A DNA stretch of 64,000 nt, taken from NCBI RefSeq assembly GCF_900996245.1, contig NZ_CAAJGK010000074.1:248001-312000 (forward strand). The letters run 5' to 3'. The first letter of the stretch is position 1; every line of letters begins with the position of its first letter. The stretch is from Paraburkholderia sp. BCC1886 (GTDB lineage Bacteria; Pseudomonadota; Gammaproteobacteria; Burkholderiales; Burkholderiaceae). Both the position numbers and the translations under genes were made by a program. Below, piece by piece: positions 35,575 to 43,996 of this stretch. The notes beneath the pieces are model-generated. The model saw nothing but the letters and a program-made list of their open reading frames with translations, did not search any database and was not told the DNA's origin.

Positions 35575-36777
35575 TCAGTTGTACGACAGGCCCATCGCTT
35601 CGCGCACGTCGCGCATGGTTTCCATCGCGTACCGGCGGGCCTTGTCGCAGCCGTCGGCGACGATCGCGCGTAACAGCGAGGGGTCGTCCATATACTTTTG
35701 CGCGCGTTCGAGCATCGGCTGCTGCTCGTGCAGAATGCCCTCGATCACCGGCTGCTTGCACTCGAGGCAGCCGATGCCCGCCGAGCGGCAACCCTGCTGC
35801 ACCCATTCGTGCGTGGCTTCGCTCGTGTACACCTGATGCAGTTGCCACACCGGGCACTTGTCCGGATCGCCGGGGTCGGTGCGGCGCACGCGCGCCGGAT
35901 CGGTCGGCATGGTGCGCACCTTCTTCGTGATCGTCTCGGCGTCTTCGCGCAGACCGATGGTGTTGCCATACGACTTCGACATCTTCTGGCCGTCCAGCCC
36001 CGGCATGCGCGACGCCTCGGTCAGCCGCGCCTGCGGCTCGACCAGAATGATCTTGCGCGATCCTTCGAGGTAGCCGAACAGACGCTCGCGGTCGTTCATC
36101 GACAGGCTTTGCGACTCCTGCAACATCGCGCGCGCCTGTTCGAGCGCTTCGTCGTCGCCTTCCTGCTGGTACGCGCTGCGCAACTCGTGATACAGCTTGG
36201 CGCGCTTGCCGCCGAGTTTCTTCGCCGCGTCGTTCGCCTTCTGCTCGAATCCAGGCTCGCGGCCGTACAGATAATTGAAGCGCCGCGCGATTTCCCGCGT
36301 CATTTCCACGTGCGGCACCTGGTCTTCGCCGACCGGCACCAGCGAGCCGCGATACAGCAGGATGTCGGCCGCCATCAACACCGGATAGCCGAGAAAACCG
36401 TACGTGGACAAGTCCTTGTCCTTCAGTTTCTCCTGCTGCTCCTTGTAGGTCGGCACGCGTTCGAGCCAGCCGAGCGGCGTGCTCATGCCGAGCAGCAGCG
36501 CCAACTCGGCATGCTCGGGTACCTTGCTCTGGATGAACAGCGTGGCCTGCGCCGGGTCGATACCCGAAGCCAGCCAGTCGACCAGCACGTCCCACACGTT
36601 TTTTTCGATCACCTCGGGCGTTTCGTAGTGCGTGGTCAGCGCATGCCAGTCGACCACGCAGAAGAAACACGGGTACTCGGACTGCAGCCGCACCCAGTTC
36701 TTCAGCACGCCGTGATAGTGGCCGAGATGCAGCGACCCGGTGGGCCGCATGCCGGAAACGATACGGTCTGGGTACAT
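35575..36777 (-). CDS. trpS: Tryptophanyl-tRNA synthetase with probable Fe-S cysteine motif
   Basis: 400 residues, class I synthetase charging tRNA-Trp. The HIGH-type motif is GSLHLGHYHG and the KMSKS motif is QKMSKS. Unlike the shorter E. coli enzyme, it has four cysteines near residues 308, 330, 337 and 340 (C-x21-C-x6-C-x2-C). This closely resembles the C-x22-C-x6-C-x2-C 4Fe-4S motif described for Thermotoga TrpRS. The ATG at 36777 lies five bases after the protease gene stop, so the two are coupled. Confidence 0.97.
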   Translation of the reverse strand: MYPDRIVSGMRPTGSLHLGHYHGVLKNWVRLQSEYPCFFCVVDWHALTTHYETPEVIEKNVWDVLVDWLASGIDPAQATLFIQSKVPEHAELALLLGMSTPLGWLERVPTYKEQQEKLKDKDLSTYGFLGYPVLMAADILLYRGSLVPVGEDQVPHVEMTREIARRFNYLYGREPGFEQKANDAAKKLGGKRAKLYHELRSAYQQEGDDEALEQARAMLQESQSLSMNDRERLFGYLEGSRKIILVEPQARLTEASRMPGLDGQKMSKSYGNTIGLREDAETITKKVRTMPTDPARVRRTDPGDPDKCPVWQLHQVYTSEATHEWVQQGCRSAGIGCLECKQPVIEGILHEQQPMLERAQKYMDDPSLLRAIVADGCDKARRYAMETMRDVREAMGLSYN

Positions 36778-36782
36778 GGCGA

Positions 36783-37445
36783 TCAGAAGAGCGAGACGAG
36801 AGGAGTCAGGATGGCCGTCAATGCGCCGTAGCCGAAAGTGACGAGCGGGCTCAGCCAGTAACGCGTGAGCGTGCCCGTCATGACGAGCGCCATGACGATG
36901 AAGAAACCGTACGGCTCGAGGCGCGACAGCGCAATCGCCTGGCGCGGGGGCAACAGCGCCATCAGCACGCGACCGCCGTCGAGCGGCGGCAGCGGGAACA
37001 GATTGAGCACGCCGAGTACGAGATTCACGCCAACACCCGCCGCGGCCATGCGCGTGAAGAACGGCTCCTCGACGCCGGCCACCGCGAGGCCCACGCCCAC
37101 CAGCCCCCAGATCAACGCCTGCAGGAAATTGCAGGCCGGCCCCGCCGCTGCGACCCACAAGCTGCCCCAGCGCGGATTGCGCAGATTGCCGAACGCGACC
37201 GGCACGGGCTTCGCATAGCCGAACATGAAGGCGCCGCTCGTGGCGAAATACAGCAGCAGCGGAATGGCGATCGTGCCGAGCGGATCGATATGGCGCATCG
37301 GGTTGAGCGACACGCGCCCGAGCACGTAAGCGGTGTTGTCGCCGAGCCAGCGCGCAACGTAACCGTGCGCGGCCTCGTGCAACGTGATCGCGAAAATCAC
37401 CGGCAACGCGTAGACCGCAATGGTTTGTATGAGGGAAGAATCCAT
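36783..37445 (-). CDS. M50-family site-2 protease-like membrane protein
   Basis: 220 residues with about six hydrophobic segments. The zinc motif HEAAH (a HExxH) is in the first helix, and the third ligand motif appears as FPLPPLDGGR near the C-terminal third. This is the small, single-domain group of intramembrane metalloproteases without a PDZ domain. Substrate unknown. It is upstream of trpS with a five-base gap. Confidence 0.9.
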   Translation of the reverse strand: MDSSLIQTIAVYALPVIFAITLHEAAHGYVARWLGDNTAYVLGRVSLNPMRHIDPLGTIAIPLLLYFATSGAFMFGYAKPVPVAFGNLRNPRWGSLWVAAAGPACNFLQALIWGLVGVGLAVAGVEEPFFTRMAAAGVGVNLVLGVLNLFPLPPLDGGRVLMALLPPRQAIALSRLEPYGFFIVMALVMTGTLTRYWLSPLVTFGYGALTAILTPLVSLF

Positions 37446-37492
37446 AACTCGCTATTGTAACAACGCGATGGCGGGCGTCTGTCCGCTGGCGC

Positions 37493-38128
37493 TCACGCCG
37501 TTTCTTCGAGTCCGAAAGGCGCGAGAGAACCGCGTCCGGGGCGCACCAGAACCGGCGCCGCGCCGCTCAGGTCGATCACCGTCGAGGGTTCGCACACGCA
37601 GGGGCCACCGTCGATCACCAGATCCAGCTGCTTTTCGAGCCGCGCGCGGATTTCCTCGGGATCGTTGAGCGGCTCGGTTTCGCCCGGCATGATCAGGGTC
37701 GAGCCGATCAGCGGCTGGCCGAGTTCTTCGAGAATCGCCAGCGTAATCGCGTGATCCGGCACGCGCAGGCCGATCGTCTTGCGCGAGGGGTGCGACAGGC
37801 GCCGCGGCACCTCTTTGGTGGCCTGCAGTACGAACACGTACGGGCCCGGCGTCACCGATTTGATGAGCCGGTACTGACGGTTGTCCACCATCGCGAAGTT
37901 CGCCAGTTCCGACAGATCGCGCACCAGCAGCGAGAGCAGTGCTTTCTCGTCGAGTCCGCGAATCCGTCGCAACCGTTCGACCGCGTCCTTGTCGTCGAGA
38001 TGGCAGGCGAGCGCGTAGCTCGAGTCGGTCGGCAACGCCACCACACCGCCATCGTTGATGATCTGCACCGCCTGTTTGACGAGGCGCGGCTGGGGATTGT
38101 CGGGATGAAGCCGGAAATATTGGGACAT
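37493..38128 (-). CDS. YciO/TsaC-family putative RNA-binding protein (Sua5-like)
   Basis: 211 residues of the YrdC/Sua5/YciO superfamily. It begins MSQYFRLHPDNPQPRLV, close to YciO, and contains the nucleotide-binding region VVALPTDSSYALAC plus LRVPDHAITLAIL. True TsaC makes threonylcarbamoyl-AMP for the t6A tRNA base; YciO paralogs are often poor at this. Co-occurrence with the PHP (YciV-like) gene, as in E. coli, supports YciO. I chose the ATG at 38128 because the family N-terminus starts there; the open frame runs ~48 codons further. Confidence 0.9.
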   Translation of the reverse strand: MSQYFRLHPDNPQPRLVKQAVQIINDGGVVALPTDSSYALACHLDDKDAVERLRRIRGLDEKALLSLLVRDLSELANFAMVDNRQYRLIKSVTPGPYVFVLQATKEVPRRLSHPSRKTIGLRVPDHAITLAILEELGQPLIGSTLIMPGETEPLNDPEEIRARLEKQLDLVIDGGPCVCEPSTVIDLSGAAPVLVRPGRGSLAPFGLEETA

Positions 38129-38158
38129 GGTGACTGGGGGTGACTGCCGGTGACTAAC
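38129..38158 (-). repeat. Three 10-bp tandem repeats (GGTGACTNNN) directly upstream of the yciO-like gene
   Basis: GGTGACT starts at 38129, 38139 and 38149 on the plus strand, a spacing of one helical turn, immediately before the start codon on the minus strand. It replaces any visible ribosome site and could bind a protein or simply be slippage. Confidence 0.7.
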
Positions 38159-38299
38159 GTGAACGTACAGTGACACCAGGCGCCACGAAAGCGCCAGGCC
38201 GGACACGAGTATAAGGAGCAAAGCGCAGGCCGGCTCGCAACGCACGCCGCACAAGTCGCGCAAGTCGCGCACGCGCCGACAGGACTTCCCCGCCAGCGG

Positions 38300-39130
38300 T
38301 CACAGCCAGCGTTCCCAGACCGGCTTGAGATCGGCGGGCAGCGGCGGCAACGTGCCGAGATCGACGCGGCCTTCGCCGGGGGCGTGGAAATCGGAACCGC
38401 GCGACGCCTCGAAACCGAAGCGGCGCGCCACGTCGGCATATTCGCGGTATTGATCGGGCGTGTGACTGCCCGTCACGACTTCGATCGCCTTGCCGCCGAG
38501 ATCGATGAATTCGGCGAACAGCGCGTCGAATTCGAGTGGCGTGTAATCGTAGCGGCCCGGATGGGCAACGATCGCTTCGCCGCCCGCCGCCTGAATCCAG
38601 CCCACCGCGTCGGCCAGCTTCGACCAGCGATGCGGCACGTTACCGGCCTTGCCGTCGCCGAGATAACGCGAGAAAACATCCTGCGTCGACGTGGCGTAAC
38701 CGCTTTCGACCATGAAGCGCGCAAAGTGCGTGCGCGAAATCATGTCCGGGTTCGATACGTATTTGAGTGCGCCTCGATAGGCGTCCGGGACGCCCAGCGC
38801 GGCCAGTTGCTCGCCGATTGCTTCGGCCCGCGCGGCGCGGCCGCTGCGCGTGCGCGCGAGACCGTCGATCAGCGTGGTGTTGGTGGGATCGATGCCGAGA
38901 CCGACGATATGCACGGTGCGCGACGCCCACGTCACCGAAATTTCGACGCCGCTCAGGTAGGCCATGCCGAGCTCTTCGGCGGTGCGTTTCGCTTCCTGCT
39001 GGCCGCCCAGTTCGTCGTGATCGGTCAAGGCCCACAGCGTCACGCCGCCCGCGTGCGCGCGGCGCGCGACGTCGGCCGGCGCGAAGTGGCCGTCGGATAC
39101 GGTGGAGTGACAGTGGAGATCGGCGTTCAT
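38300..39130 (-). CDS. PHP-domain phosphoesterase (YciV / RNase AM type)
   Basis: 276 residues. The four PHP motifs are seen: DLHCHSTVSDG, LTDHDE, VAHPGRYD and GSDFHAPG, giving the His/Asp metal-binding set. In E. coli, YciV (RNase AM) is a 5'-3' exoribonuclease acting on short RNA and on the 5' ends of rRNA. I chose the ATG at 39130; another directly before it (39133) and further ones upstream are possible. The yciO-like gene follows after 171 bp. Confidence 0.9.
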   Translation of the reverse strand: MNADLHCHSTVSDGHFAPADVARRAHAGGVTLWALTDHDELGGQQEAKRTAEELGMAYLSGVEISVTWASRTVHIVGLGIDPTNTTLIDGLARTRSGRAARAEAIGEQLAALGVPDAYRGALKYVSNPDMISRTHFARFMVESGYATSTQDVFSRYLGDGKAGNVPHRWSKLADAVGWIQAAGGEAIVAHPGRYDYTPLEFDALFAEFIDLGGKAIEVVTGSHTPDQYREYADVARRFGFEASRGSDFHAPGEGRVDLGTLPPLPADLKPVWERWL

Positions 39131-39231
39131 CATGGTCTTGAAAAGGTTAGCGGCCATTTTACTGCAACGCACTAAAGGGCCGCAGCGCTATCTCGTCGGT
39201 GACGCCGGGCGTGGGGCAGCCGGCCAACGCG

Positions 39232-40116
39232 TCAGGCGCAGAAACCTTCGATCAGCGCGGCCACCTGCTCCGGCTGGTCGTGATGCACCATGTGCCCCGC
39301 CTCGTCGATGATCTTCTCGCGCCAGTTCGGAAACGCCTTGAAACGCGCCCGGTATTCGTCGAGAGGAATCTCGCCGGCGAGTTGCGCGAGCGTCGGCGAG
39401 TTGGCCGCCTCCACGTGCAGCACCTTCGCGCGCACTTTGGCCCACACGGCCATGACTTCGTCGAGCCGGTACAGCGTCGGGCCACGCAGCTTGTGCGCCG
39501 GATCGGCCAGCAGCATGAAACGCCCTTCGCCGTCGGGCTTCGACCAGTGCTGCGCGAGATACTGCGCGCGCGCCGGCGCCAGCCGGGGGTTGGTTTTGAT
39601 CAGACGCGCGGCGACGTCGTCGAGCGTTGCGTAGCGTTTGAGTTGTGGCGGGTCGCGCAATTCGTCGAGCCAGTTGGCGATGCGCTTCGGCGCCTGCGCC
39701 GGATGCGCCGGCGCGAGGCCGAAACCTTCCAGGTCGACCACCCGGCGTACCCGCTCCGGCCGCACGCCCGCATACACGCAGACGATGTTGGCACCCATAC
39801 TGTGTCCCACCAGATTCACCTCGCCGGTCGGCGCGTAATGGTCGAGCAGCGCGTCGAGATCGGCGACATAGTCAGGAATCCAGTAATTGCCGCCGCCCTG
39901 CTGGGCGACCGGCCAGTCCGACAGACCAAAGCCGCGCATGTCCGGCGCCAGCACCTGCCAGTCGCCGCTCAGCGCATCGACGACGAACTGGAACGACGCC
40001 GCCACGTCCATCCAGCCGTGCAGCATGAACAGTTTGGGCGCATCGGGATTGCCCCAACGCCGCACATGCAGACGGATGCCGCGCACGGCGACGAATTCGG
40101 ACTGGGCTGTATTCAT
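39232..40116 (-). CDS. Alpha/beta hydrolase
   Basis: 294 residues. The nucleophile elbow is GHSMG (in VNLVGHSMGANIV), the oxyanion region follows LFMLHGWMD, and a late His (GHMVHHD) completes the triad. The pattern of APDMRGFGLSDWP is common to many esterases and hydrolases. No signal peptide. Substrate unknown. It stands between the PHP and DUF455 genes, with 89-101 bp gaps on both sides. Confidence 0.88.
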   Translation of the reverse strand: MNTAQSEFVAVRGIRLHVRRWGNPDAPKLFMLHGWMDVAASFQFVVDALSGDWQVLAPDMRGFGLSDWPVAQQGGGNYWIPDYVADLDALLDHYAPTGEVNLVGHSMGANIVCVYAGVRPERVRRVVDLEGFGLAPAHPAQAPKRIANWLDELRDPPQLKRYATLDDVAARLIKTNPRLAPARAQYLAQHWSKPDGEGRFMLLADPAHKLRGPTLYRLDEVMAVWAKVRAKVLHVEAANSPTLAQLAGEIPLDEYRARFKAFPNWREKIIDEAGHMVHHDQPEQVAALIEGFCA

Positions 40117-40205
40117 GAACGGGACGCTCGAAAAAAGAATGATCGTTCGATTATAACGAGATGCCGCTCGGGCAAGCGCACGGGCGTTGCAGAACGCCTT
40201 CAGTC

Positions 40206-41126
40206 CTAGGCTGAAGGCGCTGCCGGCGGCGCGGCGTCGAGTCCGGCCAGCGCGACCAGCGCGGCGAGTTCCGCCTCGTCGAAACCGGCGTCGCGGCGCG
40301 CCTCGAAATTGAACGGTCCGCGTAATTTCGGTGCGTGATACTGATCGGCGAGACGGGCGTAGGTGGCGTGCGGATCGAGCCCGACGCTATCGCACAGATA
40401 CCGGAACCAGCGGTTGCCGATCAGCACATGGCCGATTTCGTCACGCAGAATCACGTCGAGAATCGCCGCCGAGGCGTGATCGCCCGCCTGCTGCAAACGC
40501 GCGCGAATCGGCGGCGACGCGTCGAGGCCGCGCGCTTCCAGCGTGCGCGGCACGAGCGCCATACGCGCGAGCACGTCGACGCGGGTTCGCTCGCACATGT
40601 CCCACAAGCCATCGTGCGCGGGGAAATCGCCGTAGGCGTGGCCGTATTCCGCGAGACGCGCGCTTAGAAGCGAGAAGTGGTAAGCCTCTTCGGCGGCGAC
40701 CTTGAGCCAGTCGGTGTAAAAACCCGCCGGCATGTCGCCAAAGCGCCAGACGGCGTCGAGAGCGAGGTTGATTGCGTTGAACTCGATATGCGCGAGAGCG
40801 TGCAACAGCACCGCGCGGCCTTGCGGCGATTGCATGCTGCGGCGTTTCAACTGACGCGGATCGACCAGTTCGGGACTGGCGGGCCGGCCCGGCAGGCCGG
40901 GCGGTTCGGCGAGGCGCAGCGCCGGGTCGCAGATCATGCGGCCGTCCAGAACCGCCTCGTAGACCGCGCGCGCCGCAGCCGCCTTGAGCTGCGGGTCGGC
41001 TTCGCGCAATGCCGCCAGAGCGGCCGCGCGGACGCAGCCCACGGCGTATCCGGTCGCATCGGCGGAGTCGGCAGGAATATCGGCGGGAACGACAGCAGGC
41101 GATTCGGACACAGCGGAGAGAACCAT
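40206..41126 (-). CDS. DUF455 ferritin-like domain protein
   Basis: 306 residues, mostly helical. Possible di-iron ligands occur in pairs: ALAHIEFNAI, EEAYHFSLL and RDEIGHVLIG carry Glu and His with the ExxH-type spacing of ferritin-like proteins. DUF455 proteins have no firmly assigned reaction. I use the ATG at 41126; the frame continues upstream to 41240 but the extra residues look like noncoding sequence. Divergent from the gamma-carbonic anhydrase gene. Confidence 0.85.
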   Translation of the reverse strand: MVLSAVSESPAVVPADIPADSADATGYAVGCVRAAALAALREADPQLKAAAARAVYEAVLDGRMICDPALRLAEPPGLPGRPASPELVDPRQLKRRSMQSPQGRAVLLHALAHIEFNAINLALDAVWRFGDMPAGFYTDWLKVAAEEAYHFSLLSARLAEYGHAYGDFPAHDGLWDMCERTRVDVLARMALVPRTLEARGLDASPPIRARLQQAGDHASAAILDVILRDEIGHVLIGNRWFRYLCDSVGLDPHATYARLADQYHAPKLRGPFNFEARRDAGFDEAELAALVALAGLDAAPPAAPSA

Positions 41127-41394
41127 GAGTAGTGAAGCGCCGCATTGGGCGGGAGCGGGCAAGAGGTTGAGAGTAGCCACAGCCGAAGGCCAGAGCACGG
41201 CGGCAGAACCAGCGCGCCAGATACGCCGCACAGCCCGCACGCCCCGCCGCTACGCCATGCAGCCGAACCACACAAACGTTTACAATACTCGATTCGACTT
41301 ACCTTCTGGCGCCCGTCGTGCGCGGGAGCGCGCCGTTCACCGCCGCCTCTTCCCGCTCGTCCGCTCGCGCCGCGACCGATCAACAGGAGACACC

Positions 41395-41919
41395 GTGACC
41401 ATTTACAAGCTTGGCGACGCCGCGCCGACCATCCACGAAAGCGTGTTCGTGGCCGACTCCGCGAATATCATCGGCAAAGTGACGCTGGAGGAAAATTCCA
41501 GCGTATGGTTCGGTGCCACGCTGCGCGGCGACAACGAAATGATCACCATCGGCGCGGGCAGCAACGTTCAGGAAAGCTCGGTGCTGCACACCGACCCCGG
41601 CTTCCCGCTGGTCGTCGAGCCGAACGTGACCATCGGCCATCAGGTCATGCTGCACGGTTGCACGATCAAGGAAGGCTCGTTGATCGGAATTCAGGCCGTG
41701 GTCTTGAATGGTGCGGTGATCGGCCGCAACTGTCTGGTCGGAGCGGGCGCCGTCGTCACCGAAGGCAAGGTATTTCCCGACAATTCGCTGATCCTCGGCG
41801 CGCCCGCCAAAGTGGTGCGCGAACTGTCCGAGGCGGATATCGCCAAAATGCAACGCGGCACGGCCACTTACGCCGAGCGCCGCGACTATTACAAGGCGCA
41901 GCTCGTGCGCATCGGCTAA
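41395..41919 (+). CDS. Gamma-carbonic anhydrase family protein
   Basis: 174 residues of left-handed beta-helix with hexapeptide repeats. Zinc ligands are placed as in the family: His in SSVLHTD, then NVTIGHQVMLHGC (two His). Members include YrdA, CaiE-like proteins and true gamma-carbonic anhydrases; activity cannot be judged from sequence. The start is a GTG ten bases after AGGAG; a longer in-frame start 411 bp upstream overlaps DUF455 on the other strand and is not credible. Confidence 0.92.
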   Translation: MTIYKLGDAAPTIHESVFVADSANIIGKVTLEENSSVWFGATLRGDNEMITIGAGSNVQESSVLHTDPGFPLVVEPNVTIGHQVMLHGCTIKEGSLIGIQAVVLNGAVIGRNCLVGAGAVVTEGKVFPDNSLILGAPAKVVRELSEADIAKMQRGTATYAERRDYYKAQLVRIG

Positions 41920-41983
41920 TCAGCCGGAGCGCGCGGCGCGCGAGGCGCGGCATCACGCCGCGCCAATCGACCGAGGAAAAGTT

Positions 41984-42934
41984 GTGAGCGACCAGTTGCA
42001 AAAATTCATGTTCAGCGCGGCGCCCGTACGCGGCGAGATCGTCTCGCTGCGCAATACGTGGCAGGAAGTGCTGACACGCCGGGATTACCCCGCGCCCGTG
42101 CGCACGATCCTGGGCGAGATGATGGCCGCCTGCGCGCTGCTGTCCGCCAATCTCAAGTTCGACGGCACGCTCGTCATGCAGATTTTCGGCGACGGCCCGG
42201 TCAAGATGCTGGTGGTGCAGTGCAGCTCCGACCTGTCGATGCGTGCCACGGCGAAGCTGTCCGGCGACACCGCCGAGACGCTCGGCGACGCCACCTCGAT
42301 GATCGACATGCTGAACGCGAGCGGCCACGGCCGTTGCGTGATCACGCTCGATCCGCGCGACAAGCAGCCCGGTCAGCAGCCGTACCAAAGTATCGTGCCG
42401 CTGTCGGGCGTGGACGGCCCGCTCAAGTCGATGGCCGAAGTGCTCGAGCACTACATGCATCACTCCGAACAGCTCGACACGCGCCTGTGGCTCGCGGCGA
42501 ACACCGAGCGCGCAGTCGGCATGCTGCTGCAGAAGTTGCCCGGTGACGGCGGTATCGTCCCGCACCCCGGCGACCTGGATGCGGACACGTGGGAGCGCGT
42601 CTGCACGCTCGGCAGCACGATGTCGCAGGACGAACTGCTGAAGGAAGAGCCGGAGACGATTTTCCGGCGTCTGTTCTGGCAGGAAAACGTCCAGCATTTC
42701 GAGCCGGCCAGCGCGCGTTTCGAATGCACCTGCTCGCGCGAAAAGGTCGGCGCGATGCTCAAGATGCTCGGCCGCGAAGAAGTGGACAGCGTGATAGAAG
42801 AGCGCGGTCACGTCGAGATTCATTGCGAGTTCTGCAACCAGCGCTACGAGTTCGATCCCGTGGATGTCGCCCAACTCTTCGTCGCCAACGCGCTCTCGCA
42901 AGGCATTTCGCCGGCGGCCGACCAGCGGCATTGA
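41984..42934 (+). CDS. hslO: Redox-regulated chaperone Hsp33
   Basis: 316 residues. Hsp33 is switched on by oxidation; four cysteines in the C-terminal part hold zinc when reduced. They are visible as CTC (in ECTCSREKVG) and CEFC (in CEFCNQRYEFD). The N-terminal part shows FMFSAAPVRGEIVSL, typical of the family. The start is a GTG after a GAGG site, 64 bp from the carbonic anhydrase-like gene, so they may be co-transcribed. Confidence 0.97.
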   Translation: MSDQLQKFMFSAAPVRGEIVSLRNTWQEVLTRRDYPAPVRTILGEMMAACALLSANLKFDGTLVMQIFGDGPVKMLVVQCSSDLSMRATAKLSGDTAETLGDATSMIDMLNASGHGRCVITLDPRDKQPGQQPYQSIVPLSGVDGPLKSMAEVLEHYMHHSEQLDTRLWLAANTERAVGMLLQKLPGDGGIVPHPGDLDADTWERVCTLGSTMSQDELLKEEPETIFRRLFWQENVQHFEPASARFECTCSREKVGAMLKMLGREEVDSVIEERGHVEIHCEFCNQRYEFDPVDVAQLFVANALSQGISPAADQRH

Positions 42935-42982
42935 GCGCAGAAAGCCCACGCGTGCGTGCGACGGTGCGACTGGAGATCCATC

Positions 42983-43369
42983 ATGAAATACGCGGCTTCT
43001 TCGAAAAGTTTTATCTCCCCGACGGCCTTATTCGTGGTGGTCGCGGCGGGCAGCGCAGCGCTGGCCGGCTGCATGATGGATCCGCCGGGACCTTCGCCGA
43101 TCTATAGCCGGCTGCCGGCGGATCAATCCGGTATCGGCGGCCCGGCGCAACCGCTGACACCCGCCGAGCGCCAGCGCTACGACGCGATCGATCGACAGGT
43201 GATGGCCGAGCAGGATCAGGCGATCGCTGCGGACAATGCCGCGCAGGCTTACTCGCGTTACTACTCGCCGCCGGTGAGCGTCTATGGCGGCTATTACGGC
43301 GGCGGCTGGGGACGAGGCGGCTGGGGAACAGGCGTGAGTGTCGGCTACGGGTCTTACTTGGGCTGGTAA
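42983..43369 (+). CDS. Small lipoprotein with a Tyr/Gly-rich C-terminus, function unknown
   Basis: 128 residues. The signal sequence ends at LAGC (Cys about residue 30). After the lipid site come Pro-rich residues, a short helix (ERQRYDAIDRQVMAEQDQAIA) broken into charged and Ala-rich parts, and a C-terminal segment rich in Gly, Tyr and Trp (YGGYYGGGWGRGGWG). GGAG precedes the ATG at 42983. It lies 48 bp after hslO, so it may share a transcript, and ends at a terminator. Not recognised as a named family. Confidence 0.8.
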   Translation: MKYAASSKSFISPTALFVVVAAGSAALAGCMMDPPGPSPIYSRLPADQSGIGGPAQPLTPAERQRYDAIDRQVMAEQDQAIAADNAAQAYSRYYSPPVSVYGGYYGGGWGRGGWGTGVSVGYGSYLGW

Positions 43370-43387
43370 CTGCGTGAAAACGCAAAT

Positions 43388-43426
43388 AAAAAAGCGCGGC
43401 TCTGAATCGAGTCCGCGCTTTTTTAT
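43388..43426 (+). terminator. Bidirectional Rho-independent terminator between the lipoprotein gene and ftsB
   Basis: AGCGCGG (43393-43399) pairs with CCGCGCT (43413-43419), flanked by six A and six T; CTC/GAG in the loop can extend the stem past one mismatch. It serves two convergent genes. Confidence 0.9.
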
Positions 43427-43458
43427 TCGTCATCGAGCAAGCGGTTACGCGCCGTTAC

Positions 43459-43890
43459 TCAATGCGCGCCCTTCTTCTCTTTCTCCGTCTTTCCACCGTG
43501 CTTGCGATCCGGCTTCGCGCGCGATACCGGATTCGGCACGACATGCAGCGGCGCGGCCGACACTTCGCCGCGGGTCGACGTCGTCACCGACGGCGTATTG
43601 GCGCTCGGCAAAGGCGCATTCGGTGCGACGAACTGCACGAACACTTCGCCGTCCTTGACCATGCCCATCTCGTAGCGGGCCCGCTCTTCGACTGCGGCCG
43701 TGCCGTTCTGCAAATCCTGGACTTCCCCGCCGATGCGTTCGTTGCGCACCTTCGCATCGGCGTTCTTCCCGAGCTGCTGCGCCAGTTGCTGTTGCAACTC
43801 GTGCACGCGCAACCAGCCGCCGTGGCCCCACCAGAGCGGGTACTGGATCAGCGCCAGTAAAACGATCAGGACAGCAGTGACGAGCCGCAT
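43459..43890 (-). CDS. ftsB: Cell division protein FtsB
   Basis: 143 residues. A short cytoplasmic start and one membrane span (LVTAVLIVLLALIQYPLWW) lead to a coiled coil and a conserved ERARYEMGMVKDGEVF segment. FtsB works with FtsL and FtsQ at the division septum. Compared with the ~100-residue E. coli protein, it has an extra ~45-residue basic tail ending in Lys-rich sequence. Downstream of eno, as in many proteobacteria. Confidence 0.94.
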   Translation of the reverse strand: MRLVTAVLIVLLALIQYPLWWGHGGWLRVHELQQQLAQQLGKNADAKVRNERIGGEVQDLQNGTAAVEERARYEMGMVKDGEVFVQFVAPNAPLPSANTPSVTTSTRGEVSAAPLHVVPNPVSRAKPDRKHGGKTEKEKKGAH

Positions 43891-43996
43891 GAAGTAAGCA
43901 CAATAAATACACGCCGCCCTGCGCTATACGCAGGGCGGCGGGGTCAATCAGAAACGAGGGAGAACCGGCTCATCGGTCAGCGCTGCGGTTTGCCGC

